Assembly: GCA_044233745.1 (NCBI GenBank)
Contig: JBIIJN010000016.1
Location: 1 to 37,188, forward strand
Length of the DNA: 37,188 bases
Direction of reading: 5' to 3'
From: UBA6165 sp044233745
GTDB lineage: Bacteria > Bacteroidota > Bacteroidia > Flavobacteriales_D > Crocinitomicaceae
The notes beneath the pieces were generated by a model. The model was not told where the DNA came from, ran no database searches, and was given only the letters and a program-made list of their open reading frames with translations. The position numbers and the translations under genes are program-made. Below, piece after piece: positions 18,101 through 25,183 of this stretch. Each line of letters opens with the position of its first letter. The first letter of the stretch is position 1.

Positions 18101-18535
18101 CAATTTGAAAGTATTGTCGGCCACGTCTTTTTTTATGGGAACACGATCAGCCAAAGCCTTGGGATAAGTAATTAACCACGCTTTTTTGTCGGCGGCAATG
18201 AAATCCAAAACCTCAGAACGCGCCAAAAAATTGGGTTGGTCGCTTTCGGTGAAATCATAAGGCACACGAGCACTTTCTGGAAAGAAAAAAGCGGCTGTTT
18301 TATTGGAAAAAAGATTTTGTAAATCGTTGAAAAAATAGGCGGCGTGCTCTTTATCGTCTAAAATAAAAAGTGCGTTTTCATTTAGTTTTTGCGCGGCCAA
18401 ACCCAATACCACTGCAGCCGAAGAGCCAGTTAGTCCCTGACAATAAACGGAAGCCTTGTTTTTTTGCAAGGCTCCATCGAGCAATTTAAGCTCGTGTTGC
18501 TCAGCGAATAGCGATAAAAATTCTTGGTTGGTCAT
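15194..18535 (-). CDS. mfd: Transcription-repair coupling factor Mfd
   Basis: A full-length cytoplasmic Mfd of 1113 residues. It removes RNA polymerase stalled at DNA lesions and recruits UvrA for strand-specific excision repair. The order is intact: a UvrB-like N-terminal module (about 1-380), an RNA-polymerase-interacting CarD-like domain (about 435-520, KGDYVTHIDHGVGQFSG), then the RecG-like translocase. The latter has Walker A GDVGFGKTE (about 581-589), Walker B IIDEEQKFG (about 680), TLTATPIPRT, and VGRSNKKG in the arginine-finger region. The TRCF C-terminal domain completes it. Length matches Bacteroidota homologues. It sits alone with its own -7 box 58 bp upstream. Confidence 0.98.
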   Translation of the reverse strand: MTNQEFLSLFAEQHELKLLDGALQKNKASVYCQGLTGSSAAVVLGLAAQKLNENALFILDDKEHAAYFFNDLQNLFSNKTAAFFFPESARVPYDFTESDQPNFLARSEVLDFIAADKKAWLITYPKALADRVPIKKDVADNTFKLAVGQNLGISFLRDWLTEYGFDRVDFVVEPGQFAIRGGIVDIFSFASENPFRLEFFGDDVESIRAFNPADQLSIKNLHQLTLMPNVDQILNQKAHVSLMEYLGEETTLFVQSEEIIEEELKKLYQEAAKQYDIKADLGEKHAIPDDKFLHPTVWSKELKQYRHVEFGLSSRQKTSDIISFDFKEHPAFNKQFDALFKNLQDRKKNKELSLVFFNQTTQIERLVSILKDVGGAAEFIAMPFSMSRGFVSNKLELACYTDHQIFDRYNRFRLKEGFRQAKQALTLKEIYNLNKGDYVTHIDHGVGQFSGLEMIDVNGKQQEAVRLVYRDGDVLYVSIHSLHRISKFTSQEGAVPKMNKLGTQAWATLKNKTKKRIKELAFDLIQLYAKRKSQPGFAFAPDTYLQHELEASFEYEDTPDQLKATVAVKKDMESETPMDRLICGDVGFGKTEIAIRAAFKAVSDSKQVAILVPTTVLCSQHARTFKKRLEDFPCTVDHINRFRSAKDVTEITKKLKEGKIDIIIGTHKIVGERVKFKDLGLIIIDEEQKFGVSVKDKLKLLKESVDTLTLTATPIPRTLQFSLMGARDLSILNTPPANRQPILTERIGFDPAILKDALEYELSRGGQIFFVNNRLNNMPELAEFFRQLVPGIRVAIGHGQMEGKDLEKVMMDFIDHKFDLLLSTTIIESGIDVSNANTMIINEAQNFGLSDLHQMRGRVGRSNKKGFCYLITPPFTSMTSEARKRIEALIQFSDLGSGFYIAMKDLDIRGAGNMLGAEQSGFINDIGFEMYQKILNEAMQELRQNEFKDLFSDKEIDQMPNQAFANIDCALETDFEIRIPDTYVNSVNERLFLYQELDQLKTQEELDAYGKRLEDRFGPMPQAVCDMLESINLRWTAEKIGFERLVLKGGKMLGYFPSQTNTTYFQSAAFGKVLDFIQANPTKAVLSEKNGKLRLVFGKVGNIDEARGLLGMV

Positions 18536-18593
18536 GATGGCAAATACAATGCTGTTCCAAACAACAAGAACTGCGGCCTATTGTTTGGGGCGC

Positions 18594-18601
18594 CAAAGTT
18601 A
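18594..18601 (-). promoter_or_regulatory. -7 box of mfd
   Basis: Reading minus, TAACTTTG is a perfect TAnnTTTG match 58 bp upstream of the mfd ATG, inside the 79-bp spacer after the upstream membrane-protein gene. No clear -33 TTG. Confidence 0.55.
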
Positions 18602-18614
18602 GGGAGAAAAGCGT

Positions 18615-19850
18615 CTAATTGTGGCGTGTTGGTTGATGTTTCCGCGATAAAAACCAGTGCAACAAAACGAGATTCACCATCAAAAAGAGGTATTCATTGA
18701 AGAAGTTGGCTTTTTGTGTGGTGTATTCAAAGCGAAAAGTGAGCATCGTAAACACAAAATTGAGCACAGTAAGCACCAACAAAATAAAGAGGTGTTTTTT
18801 ATTTCTGATACACTGAAGTAGCGCTTCTTTGGTGAAATAGTCTAGGAAATCTTTGTTGAGAAAGGTGCCGACAATGGGCAATAAAAAGAAAAAAGGCAAG
18901 AAAAACAAACGCACTTCGCGGGCATTGGTGAGCAGGAGCACAATAGGTGTATTGATGAGCATAGCTATTCCGAAAGCCACAATAGCGCTGCGGTATTTCA
19001 TGAACACTTCCGTTTGATTTTTATAATTCCACCAAAGCAAATATGTCCAGGGCAGCATCACCACGAGCATCGACATGATGGTGTTTTGAATCGGTGCAAA
19101 TCCACCAAAATTGGTTTTTAAGGCTACAAAACGCGCCAAAAAATCTTGTTTTTCAGCATTTGAATTGAGCCCCAGTGCCTGTGATTGATAAACACGGAAA
19201 ATAAAGTATAGTCCAATTATTATGGTTATAGACAAAAGCGTTTTCCATTGCGTGGTCAACTGAATTTTGAAACTAGGATGTTTTATAAAAAACAGCCCTG
19301 GAAGCAGGAACAATGAGCTTTCGCGCGCCACACAAGCTAAGGAAAAACTCAAGATAAACAAGAGAAGTTTGTTTTGCATGAAGAACAACATCGCCATAAA
19401 AATGAAGAAATATTGCAGCGGCTCATCGTAGGAATAGATGGGTTCGAAAAACAGAAACACGACCGAAAACGACAAATAAAACATCAGCAAATTGGCTCTG
19501 GTTTTGTTTCTGTTTTGAAGCCATTGGTTGGATAAAAGTCCCAGGGCGATGCCGCATAAAACCAATAAAAGCCATTGTGTGAGCACAAAACTTTCTGCAA
19601 CTGTGAAGTTGGAATTCTCCGAAACCGCTAAAATCAACTTGGTTGTGAGTGGACGCTTGGCAAATGTTGGGTCGCCCGATTCATGCAGATGCACCACATA
19701 CTCCAGATAATCGCTTGACAACCAGCTTTTCTCAATATTGTAATCATCTGTTTTGAGGTTAATCATGCTGTTGTTGAACGGCAAAATATGGATCACCAGC
19801 AAGAGCAGCGAAAGTAAAATGGAATAGACGATTATCTCGCGGAGTTTCAT
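18615..19850 (-). CDS. Polytopic membrane protein, possibly GT-C-like
   Basis: About 411 residues from ATG 19850 (MKLREIIVYSILLSLLLL), with about nine or ten hydrophobic segments. A first outer loop carries charged residues (ESGDPTFAKRPLTTK). A later short loop has EPIYSYDEPLQYFF, and another CVARESSLFLLPG. This topology, with acidic and basic residues in outer loops, recalls GT-C glycosyltransferases or EpsG-like polymerases, but no family motif decides it. The start lies 9 bp after the fbp stop, so it is very likely co-transcribed with fbp. Confidence is high for a real membrane protein and low for function. Confidence 0.7.
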   Translation of the reverse strand: MKLREIIVYSILLSLLLLVIHILPFNNSMINLKTDDYNIEKSWLSSDYLEYVVHLHESGDPTFAKRPLTTKLILAVSENSNFTVAESFVLTQWLLLVLCGIALGLLSNQWLQNRNKTRANLLMFYLSFSVVFLFFEPIYSYDEPLQYFFIFMAMLFFMQNKLLLFILSFSLACVARESSLFLLPGLFFIKHPSFKIQLTTQWKTLLSITIIIGLYFIFRVYQSQALGLNSNAEKQDFLARFVALKTNFGGFAPIQNTIMSMLVVMLPWTYLLWWNYKNQTEVFMKYRSAIVAFGIAMLINTPIVLLLTNAREVRLFFLPFFFLLPIVGTFLNKDFLDYFTKEALLQCIRNKKHLFILLVLTVLNFVFTMLTFRFEYTTQKANFFNEYLFLMVNLVLLHWFLSRKHQPTRHN

Positions 19851-19859
19851 TCCTCTCAA

Positions 19860-20873
19860 TTATTGCGCATCGCAATCACGCATCAGTTGCATCACTTGCT
19901 CTACTTGGTTTTTGGAACCAATGAAGAATGGAGCGCGCTGGTGTAATTTTTTAGGTTCAATGTCTAAAATACGATTGTAGCCATCTGTTGCCAATCCGCC
20001 AGCCTGCTCAGCGATAAAAGCTAATGGGTTGCACTCATAAATCAAACGCAATTTGCCGTCTGGATTTAAGGTAGTAGCTGGATAAATATAAATCCCACCT
20101 TTGATCAAACTTCTGTGAAAATCGGCCACTAAAGAGCCAATGTATCTACCGGAATAGGGTCTTCCTGTTGGTGGGTCAACTTGTTGGCAATAGGTGATAT
20201 ACTGTCGAATTCCTTCGTGGCAAATCAACAAATTGCCTTCGTTCATGGAATACAAGCGACTTTGAACAGGCATTTGCATATTGGGGTGCGACAAACAATA
20301 TTCGCCAATGGAAGGGTCTAAGGTGAAACCATTTACACCGCAACCCGTGGTGTAAACCAACATGGTTGATGAACCGTAAAGCACGTATCCCGCAGCCACT
20401 TGTTCGTGACCTTTCTGCAACATATCGGCTTCATTGGCCAAAGTGCCTACCTCAGATTTTCTTCTGAAAATGGAAAAAATAGTACCAATAGACACATTCA
20501 CATCGATATTCGAAGAGCCATCTAAAGGATCAAAAAGCACCACATATTTTCCTTTTTTCGACATTTCAGAATCAAAAGCCACAAAGTCGTCGTTTTCTTC
20601 AGATGCAATACCGCAAATTTCACCGCCGCTTTTAAAAGCCTGAATGAAGCGCTCGTCGGCAATCACATCTAGTTTTTGTTGTTGCTCGCCTTGGATGTTT
20701 ACATTGCCCTGAGCACCAAGTATATCAACGAGTCCAGCGCGATTCACTTCACGATTCACAATTTTAGACGCCAGTGAAATGTCGTTCAAAATTCGGGTCA
20801 ATTCGCCAGTAGCAAATTGAAATTCCGCCTGTCTTTCAATAATAAACTCGTTGAGTGTGGTAACGCCTTGCAT
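19860..20873 (-). CDS. fbp: Class I fructose-1,6-bisphosphatase
   Basis: A cytoplasmic gluconeogenic enzyme of 337 residues that hydrolyses fructose-1,6-bisphosphate to fructose-6-phosphate. ATG 20873 (MQGVTTLNEF) fits the family start; an upstream TTG would add seven residues. Metal ligands are visible in GIASEEND (about 88-95) and in FDPLDGSSN (114-122), the class I signature, with further family patterns GGIYIYPATTLNPDGKLR and YECNPLAFIAEQAGG. Length matches the usual 330-340. It follows the MazF-like toxin gene by 41 bp on the same strand and is followed at 9 bp by a membrane-protein gene. Confidence 0.97.
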   Translation of the reverse strand: MQGVTTLNEFIIERQAEFQFATGELTRILNDISLASKIVNREVNRAGLVDILGAQGNVNIQGEQQQKLDVIADERFIQAFKSGGEICGIASEENDDFVAFDSEMSKKGKYVVLFDPLDGSSNIDVNVSIGTIFSIFRRKSEVGTLANEADMLQKGHEQVAAGYVLYGSSTMLVYTTGCGVNGFTLDPSIGEYCLSHPNMQMPVQSRLYSMNEGNLLICHEGIRQYITYCQQVDPPTGRPYSGRYIGSLVADFHRSLIKGGIYIYPATTLNPDGKLRLIYECNPLAFIAEQAGGLATDGYNRILDIEPKKLHQRAPFFIGSKNQVEQVMQLMRDCDAQ

Positions 20874-20904
20874 AGATATATAATTGAGCGACAAATATCA
20901 CTAA

Positions 20905-20916
20905 AACCAATTGGTT
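20905..20916. promoter_or_regulatory. 12-bp palindrome upstream of fbp
   Basis: AACCAATTGGTT is a perfect palindrome in the 41-bp spacer before fbp, overlapping the end of the toxin gene. GATATTTG, reading minus in the same spacer, is one base off a -7 box. It could be an operator or chance. Confidence 0.25.
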
Positions 20917-21262
20917 ATTCGTCTAAATCCAAAACTATTTTCAAGTTTTCAGCAACTTTAAGTGATAAATTTTCCGAAATAGAACCTAAGCGCTGAATCA
21001 ATCTTTTGTTGTCTATGGCGCGAATTTGATCAATCATTACATCGCTATCCATTTTCAAAGAGGCTGTTCCTTTTTTTAAGTGAACACGGAGAATCTCGCT
21101 TTTCAGTTGCACGTTTGTAGTTATCGGACAAACAATTGTTGAACCATGAACCTTGTTGAGTGCGTCGGTTTGAACCACCAAAACCGGTCTGGTTTTCCCC
21201 GCTTCTGTGCCAAACTTTGGGTCTAGATTGGCCAACCAAATCTCATTTTTCCTAATCTTCAT
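20915..21262 (-). CDS. mazF: MazF/PemK-family endoribonuclease toxin
   Basis: A toxin of 115 residues from ATG 21262 (MKIRKNEIWLANLDP). MazF proteins are ribosome-independent mRNA endonucleases. The family pattern is complete: NEIWLANLDP, then GTEAGKTRPVLVV (the active-site arginine of the KTRPV motif, about R25), then STIVCPITTN with the conserved threonine (about T48). Length is typical (110-120). Its ATG overlaps the last codons of the antitoxin gene by 11 bp, the usual arrangement. Which sequence it cuts cannot be inferred. The pair seems intact rather than decayed. Confidence 0.93.
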   Translation of the reverse strand: MKIRKNEIWLANLDPKFGTEAGKTRPVLVVQTDALNKVHGSTIVCPITTNVQLKSEILRVHLKKGTASLKMDSDVMIDQIRAIDNKRLIQRLGSISENLSLKVAENLKIVLDLDE

Positions 21263-21485
21263 TGGATTCAATAGCTTCAAATTCGCCTAATATTTTCATT
21301 GATTCGTCACCAACTAAATTGGATTCGAAGGCGAGTTTTTTTTCAATGAGTTTGCGGTTCTGAACTTTGTTGTAGTATGCCAAAGCCTCATTGATGTAAC
21401 GATTCCTAGGTTTGTTGAGCTTACTTAGAATGTTTTCTGTTTGTTGGAACAGTATTTCATCAAGTTTTAATGATAGCGTTTTCAT
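21252..21485 (-). CDS. Ribbon-helix-helix antitoxin paired with MazF
   Basis: A 77-residue protein. The N-terminal part (MKTLSLKLDEILFQQTENIL, then RNRYINEALAYYN) fits a ribbon-helix-helix DNA-binding dimer. The acidic tail (DESMKILGEFEAIESNED) would wrap the toxin. It lies upstream of the toxin and overlaps it by 11 bp. Antitoxins of this kind usually repress their own operon with the toxin, and an inverted repeat lies right at the promoter (21512-21534). It is closer to the RHH/CopG type than to the AbrB-fold MazE of E. coli. Confidence 0.85.
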   Translation of the reverse strand: MKTLSLKLDEILFQQTENILSKLNKPRNRYINEALAYYNKVQNRKLIEKKLAFESNLVGDESMKILGEFEAIESNED

Positions 21486-21507
21486 GAAGGTATAATTTTC
21501 TCAAACA

Positions 21508-21515
21508 CAAAAGTA
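21508..21515 (-). promoter_or_regulatory. -7 box of the toxin-antitoxin operon
   Basis: Reading minus, TACTTTTG is a perfect TAnnTTTG match 22 bp before the antitoxin ATG, within the 56-bp spacer to the next gene. Confidence 0.6.
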
Positions 21516-21534
21516 TATATTTTTGGTGTATACT
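21512..21534. promoter_or_regulatory. Inverted repeat, likely autoregulatory operator
   Basis: AGTATA (21512-21517) and TATACT (21529-21534) form an exact 6-bp inverted repeat with 11 bp between. One arm overlaps the -7 box, so binding of the ribbon-helix-helix antitoxin here would block transcription. Spacing of about 1.6 turns suits two RHH dimers. This is inference from position. Confidence 0.5.
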
Positions 21535-21541
21535 GGCGCGT

Positions 21542-22633
21542 TTACGGCCTGATTTTCCGCCCGTTCGAATAAGCCAAGAAGCTTTTGTTGGCGTGTTCTA
21601 TGATAATGGTTTCACCTGAGATGAATAAATTGACCATGGGCTCGTTGGTGATGTTGATGTGTTGACCATCAATTACACAATCTACGCCGCCCAATTGGTT
21701 TTTAAAAGCGACAACACCATTTTTAATCACCCAAAAATCTGGACGATAATAGGCGGCAACCACTTTTTGAATGCCATCCCACACAAAAAATTGATCGCCT
21801 TCGCCCCAAACAACACAGTGGTCGTTGGCATCCCAGTAATCAGGAGAATAGTTGGATAAAATTTTCTTATTGCCCCCGCGGTAATACCACATATTGAGGT
21901 TTTGATCGACGTAGGTGACGCATTTGATACCCGCTTTGAATTTCACCACATGCATCTCCTCCAAGTCGAAAAACTGACCTTTTTCATAGATGGCAAAGGT
22001 GCGCGTTAATGGGTCGTTGAATGCCGCAATGTCTCTTCCACAGGCAAATTCTACTTTTTGGCGGTAGGTGTCGATCTCATATAATTTTCCGCTGTGAAAA
22101 ATATAATGCGTGCCACCAATCACTTCAAAAGCCAATAGGTTGTCGCCAATGTAAGAGGGTAAATAAATGTCGCCAATAACCGTGTATAAATCTTGTACCG
22201 TGCCGTTATACCAAACGCGAACCGAATTCATTTGTGTGTCTTCGAAAATCAAAAGACTGTCAGTAACCACATAACGTCTTCCGAAATTTGTGAGCCATTG
22301 TCCTTTGCCATTGTGCCAAACGGATAGAATTGGACCATTTTGCAAGGCGATAAAATTATCCGAAACCTTGAAATTGCTTACCAAGCCTGATAATGTGGTC
22401 ACTTTTGTGCCGTCATAAACGCGCAAATCTCGGTTGTTGGCAATGAATCCTACAATGTTGTCGCCCGATTGCACTTCGAGGGGAGCCATGTGATCCAACT
22501 GTCGCACCAAACCGTCTTGGAAAACCTTGAATAGACCTTGCATTGTGGTGAATGGACCGAGTCCCCAAAATCCTTGTGCCGTGCTAAAAAATGGCAATGC
22601 CAATAGTAAAAATAGTACTTTGATTTTTTTCAT
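21542..22633 (-). CDS. Secreted repeat protein, beta-propeller-like, unknown function
   Basis: A 363-residue exported protein with signal peptide MKKIKVLFLLLALPFFSTAQ. The mature part is made of short beta-strand repeats of about 45 residues with recurring patterns such as NLRVYDG/SVWHNGKGQW, VRVWYNG, YIFHSGKLYEI, FAIYEKGQFF, MWYYRGG, FFVWDG, FLAYSNGRKI. This suggests a six- or seven-bladed propeller-like fold. There is no sorting domain and no lipobox, so it is probably periplasmic. I do not recognise a characterised family. It follows the universal stress gene by 51 bp on the same strand and may be co-transcribed, though CACATTTG, a one-mismatch -7 box, lies in the spacer. Confidence 0.75.
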   Translation of the reverse strand: MKKIKVLFLLLALPFFSTAQGFWGLGPFTTMQGLFKVFQDGLVRQLDHMAPLEVQSGDNIVGFIANNRDLRVYDGTKVTTLSGLVSNFKVSDNFIALQNGPILSVWHNGKGQWLTNFGRRYVVTDSLLIFEDTQMNSVRVWYNGTVQDLYTVIGDIYLPSYIGDNLLAFEVIGGTHYIFHSGKLYEIDTYRQKVEFACGRDIAAFNDPLTRTFAIYEKGQFFDLEEMHVVKFKAGIKCVTYVDQNLNMWYYRGGNKKILSNYSPDYWDANDHCVVWGEGDQFFVWDGIQKVVAAYYRPDFWVIKNGVVAFKNQLGGVDCVIDGQHINITNEPMVNLFISGETIIIEHANKSFLAYSNGRKIRP

Positions 22634-22684
22634 AATGTTCTATAAACGCAACAAATGTGCCAGTTGGTATTTGCCCGCCTTCAC

Positions 22685-23506
22685 TTAAGAAAATAAAACG
22701 CTCTGTCCGTAGGGTGTGTCGATTGGGTTGACCATCAAAACGGGGATTTGTGCGTCGTTGGTTATCATGTATTGTTCGTAATTAGACTCCAATAGACCCA
22801 AAATGCTGTTTTTCTGTAAATTCATGATGGCAATTAAATCGGCATCTTGCGCAACGGCATAGCGCACCACTTCTTTGTCGAAGCCAGCAGATGGTTGCAA
22901 GGAAATCACCAATTCAATTTCGCGCTCTTCAAAAAACTTCTTGGCAAAAGCGATGTTGGTATTCATTTTATTGCGCAAAAACTCGTCGGTTTCGTCTGGA
23001 ATAACCACATGTACTCGAGAATTGAAATAAGATGCCATGTTGGCGACCAAAACTAATTTTTGCTTGGTCTCTTTATTGAAATCCAATGGCACAACGATAT
23101 CATCGTAACCGGTATCCAATGGTTTTTTCTCTTGAACCACAACAAAAGGAACGGAAGAATTGGTGATTACTTTCAATGCGTGACTTCCCAACAAATGCTG
23201 TAAGCCATGAGCGCCGTGGGTACCCATGAAAATCAATTGCGCATGATGTTCGGCAGCAAACTCCCCGATGTCCTCGAAGATATTACCGACGCGCACTGCG
23301 GGCATTATATTCACCCCTTCGTTGTTTATGCTTTTTATTACTTTCTGTAAGTTTTCTTCTGCTTCGGAGATTTTTTTAGGCTTGCTAACCACATGAAGCA
23401 CGAATATATCAGCATCAACAATTTTTGCTGTTTTTATGGCGTGTTCCAAAGCACAATCGGCTATTGGTGTGAAGTCGTGAGGAACAATGAAACTTTTGCG
23501 CTGCAT
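22685..23506 (-). CDS. Tandem-domain universal stress protein (UspA family)
   Basis: A 273-residue cytoplasmic protein with two Usp folds. The first (about 1-138) opens with KSFIVPHDFTP, and GTHGAHGLQHLLGSHA is close to the ATP-binding G-x2-G-x9-G-S/T pattern. The second (about 145-273) begins DDIVVPLDFN; its nucleotide motif is replaced by MNLQKNSILGLLESNYEQ, so it probably does not bind ATP. Such one-chain pseudo-dimers are common. They help cells survive growth arrest or redox stress, but molecular roles vary. A perfect -7 box lies at 23536-23543 inside a long quasi-palindrome. Confidence 0.92.
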   Translation of the reverse strand: MQRKSFIVPHDFTPIADCALEHAIKTAKIVDADIFVLHVVSKPKKISEAEENLQKVIKSINNEGVNIMPAVRVGNIFEDIGEFAAEHHAQLIFMGTHGAHGLQHLLGSHALKVITNSSVPFVVVQEKKPLDTGYDDIVVPLDFNKETKQKLVLVANMASYFNSRVHVVIPDETDEFLRNKMNTNIAFAKKFFEEREIELVISLQPSAGFDKEVVRYAVAQDADLIAIMNLQKNSILGLLESNYEQYMITNDAQIPVLMVNPIDTPYGQSVLFS

Positions 23507-23533
23507 AAATCGGGTTTTTTAGGTTTTATCCAT

Positions 23534-23567
23534 CACAAACATAGTAAATTAATTTGTCTATGTTGTG
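23534..23567. promoter_or_regulatory. 34-bp quasi-palindrome over the universal-stress promoter
   Basis: CACAAACATAG, then the core palindrome AAATTAATTT (23546-23555), then CTATGTTGTG. The outer arms match with one inserted base. The structure contains the minus-strand -7 box TATGTTTG (23536-23543) and probably the -33 side as well, so it is a strong operator candidate. Confidence 0.5.
23536..23543 (-). promoter_or_regulatory. -7 box of the universal stress gene
   Basis: Reading minus, TATGTTTG matches TAnnTTTG, 29 bp before the ATG. Confidence 0.55.
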
Positions 23568-23630
23568 GATGATTTATAAAACAAACTTTAAAACATGCTG
23601 CTGCATATGTTTTTGTCGGGGAAAGGGCTC

Positions 23631-25067
23631 TTAACTTCTCTCAAACACCGCCACCGCCTCAATATGCCCGGTATGCGGAAATTGATCGACCAAAGAGAAC
23701 TTTTTGAATGTATAACCTTGTTCTATCAAAGTGGCTGCATCGCGTGCTTGGGTGGATGGATTACAGGAAATATAAACTATTCTATCGGCCTGCAAATCAA
23801 TCACTTTTTGTAGTGTTTTTGGGGCAATTCCTGCGCGTGGCGGGTCGAGAACTATGGTGGAGATATTGCCAGCATATTGTGGGAATTCTTTCAGAAATTT
23901 GCCCACATCGGCCGCGAAGAATTTCACGTTGTTGATGTTGTTTCTCACGGCATTTCGCTTGGCATCTTCTATGGCTTCTGGCACAATGTCCACGCCGATG
24001 ATTTCTGCATTTTTGGTTCTTGTAGAAAGAATTTGCCCGATGGTTCCCGTGCCGCAAAACAAGTCCATCACGGCTTTTCCGTCGAGGTTGTTGTTCTCGA
24101 AAACGTAGTCCATGGCTTTGTTGTAGAGCAGTTCGGCGCAAGAAGGATTGGTTTGAAAAAAGCTTTCCATGGATATTTCAAACTTCAATCCGAGGAGTTC
24201 TTCCACCACTTTTTCATCGCCAAAAACCAAGCGCCAAGTACCGTTTTCAATTTTGGCTCGGTCTGCCACATTGTCGTTGATGGTGTGCTGAAAACCAGCG
24301 ATTCGCATGCCGAATAGTTCTTTCAATTTGTCTCCAGCTTCATCGGCGTCAAAATTTTCAAGCCCTTCGGATGAGGTAACCAAATTCACCAAAAGTTGAT
24401 CTTGATGGAAGGATTTTCTGACCACAATGTGACGGAAAAAGCCTAGTTTTTGTGGTGGATGCCAAGCTTTGAGTCCGGTATCGAACAAAAACATTCGGAA
24501 ATCCTTGAGTTTGTTCTCCCATTCTTGGTCGAACAAACCCGATTCTTTGTTGAGATTTTCTGCTTTCCACCATGTACCCCGGTGTTTGAAACCCAAGGCA
24601 AAGGCGCCATCTACTTCTGTGTCGGTTTCCAAATCATGCTCAATGCACGAAAAGGAATATTCCATTTTGTTGCGGTAGTTGTATATTTTGGGTGAAGCGA
24701 TGTATTCGTCAAATAATTCCAAGGCGTTTTGAATGCCTCCCAATTTGCGATAAACATCAATAGTCGATTCTTGTTTCACGCGCTTTTGCTCTTCGATAGG
24801 CACAAAGATGTAAGGCGCACCAGAAATAGGTTGAACATCTAGCGCTTGCTCGATTGTCGCTCTTTCCAGTACTTTCACCAAATTCCCTTCAGCGTGACGT
24901 TTGCGTTTAGCCGTGATGCGTGCCAAGACTTTTTGCCCAGGATAAGCATGCTCCACAAAAACAGGATAAACACCATCTTCAGTTGGGATTTTAGCGATGC
25001 CTTTTCCACCAAAAGCATAATCGGTAATCAGTAGCTCAACAGTTTCGCCGCGTTGGAATGAAATCAT
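23631..25067 (-). CDS. rlmD: 23S rRNA (uracil-C5)-methyltransferase, RlmD/TrmA family
   Basis: A 478-residue SAM-dependent RNA methyltransferase, probably making m5U in 23S rRNA. An N-terminal TRAM domain (about 1-65) is followed by the family's central domain and a Rossmann-like methyltransferase domain: SAM motif DLFCGTGTIGQ, then VVDPPRAG-type LDPPRAGI, then the nucleophile Cys435 in YISCNPSTQARD, and general base Glu470 in HIEAVA. The CX5CX2C cluster that binds [4Fe-4S] in E. coli RlmD is missing: around residues 78-92 it reads VQPISGAPYIFVPIE. So this is a cluster-free subtype, and whether it acts on U1939, U747 or tRNA cannot be told from sequence alone. The symbol is therefore provisional. 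Confidence 0.88.
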   Translation of the reverse strand: MISFQRGETVELLITDYAFGGKGIAKIPTEDGVYPVFVEHAYPGQKVLARITAKRKRHAEGNLVKVLERATIEQALDVQPISGAPYIFVPIEEQKRVKQESTIDVYRKLGGIQNALELFDEYIASPKIYNYRNKMEYSFSCIEHDLETDTEVDGAFALGFKHRGTWWKAENLNKESGLFDQEWENKLKDFRMFLFDTGLKAWHPPQKLGFFRHIVVRKSFHQDQLLVNLVTSSEGLENFDADEAGDKLKELFGMRIAGFQHTINDNVADRAKIENGTWRLVFGDEKVVEELLGLKFEISMESFFQTNPSCAELLYNKAMDYVFENNNLDGKAVMDLFCGTGTIGQILSTRTKNAEIIGVDIVPEAIEDAKRNAVRNNINNVKFFAADVGKFLKEFPQYAGNISTIVLDPPRAGIAPKTLQKVIDLQADRIVYISCNPSTQARDAATLIEQGYTFKKFSLVDQFPHTGHIEAVAVFERS

Positions 25068-25084
25068 TTGAAAATTTTTGGGTG

Positions 25085-25092
25085 CAAAGGTA
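25085..25092 (-). promoter_or_regulatory. -7 box of the RlmD-like gene
   Basis: Reading minus, TACCTTTG matches TAnnTTTG perfectly, 17 bp before the ATG, giving a very short leader. Confidence 0.55.
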
Positions 25093-25183
25093 TGGAAAAC
25101 AGTTTGAGCTTGATGTGCAATTGCTTAATTCAAAAAATACAGCGTGGGCAGAAACTTTAAGGAGGATTTATATGATATTTCTA

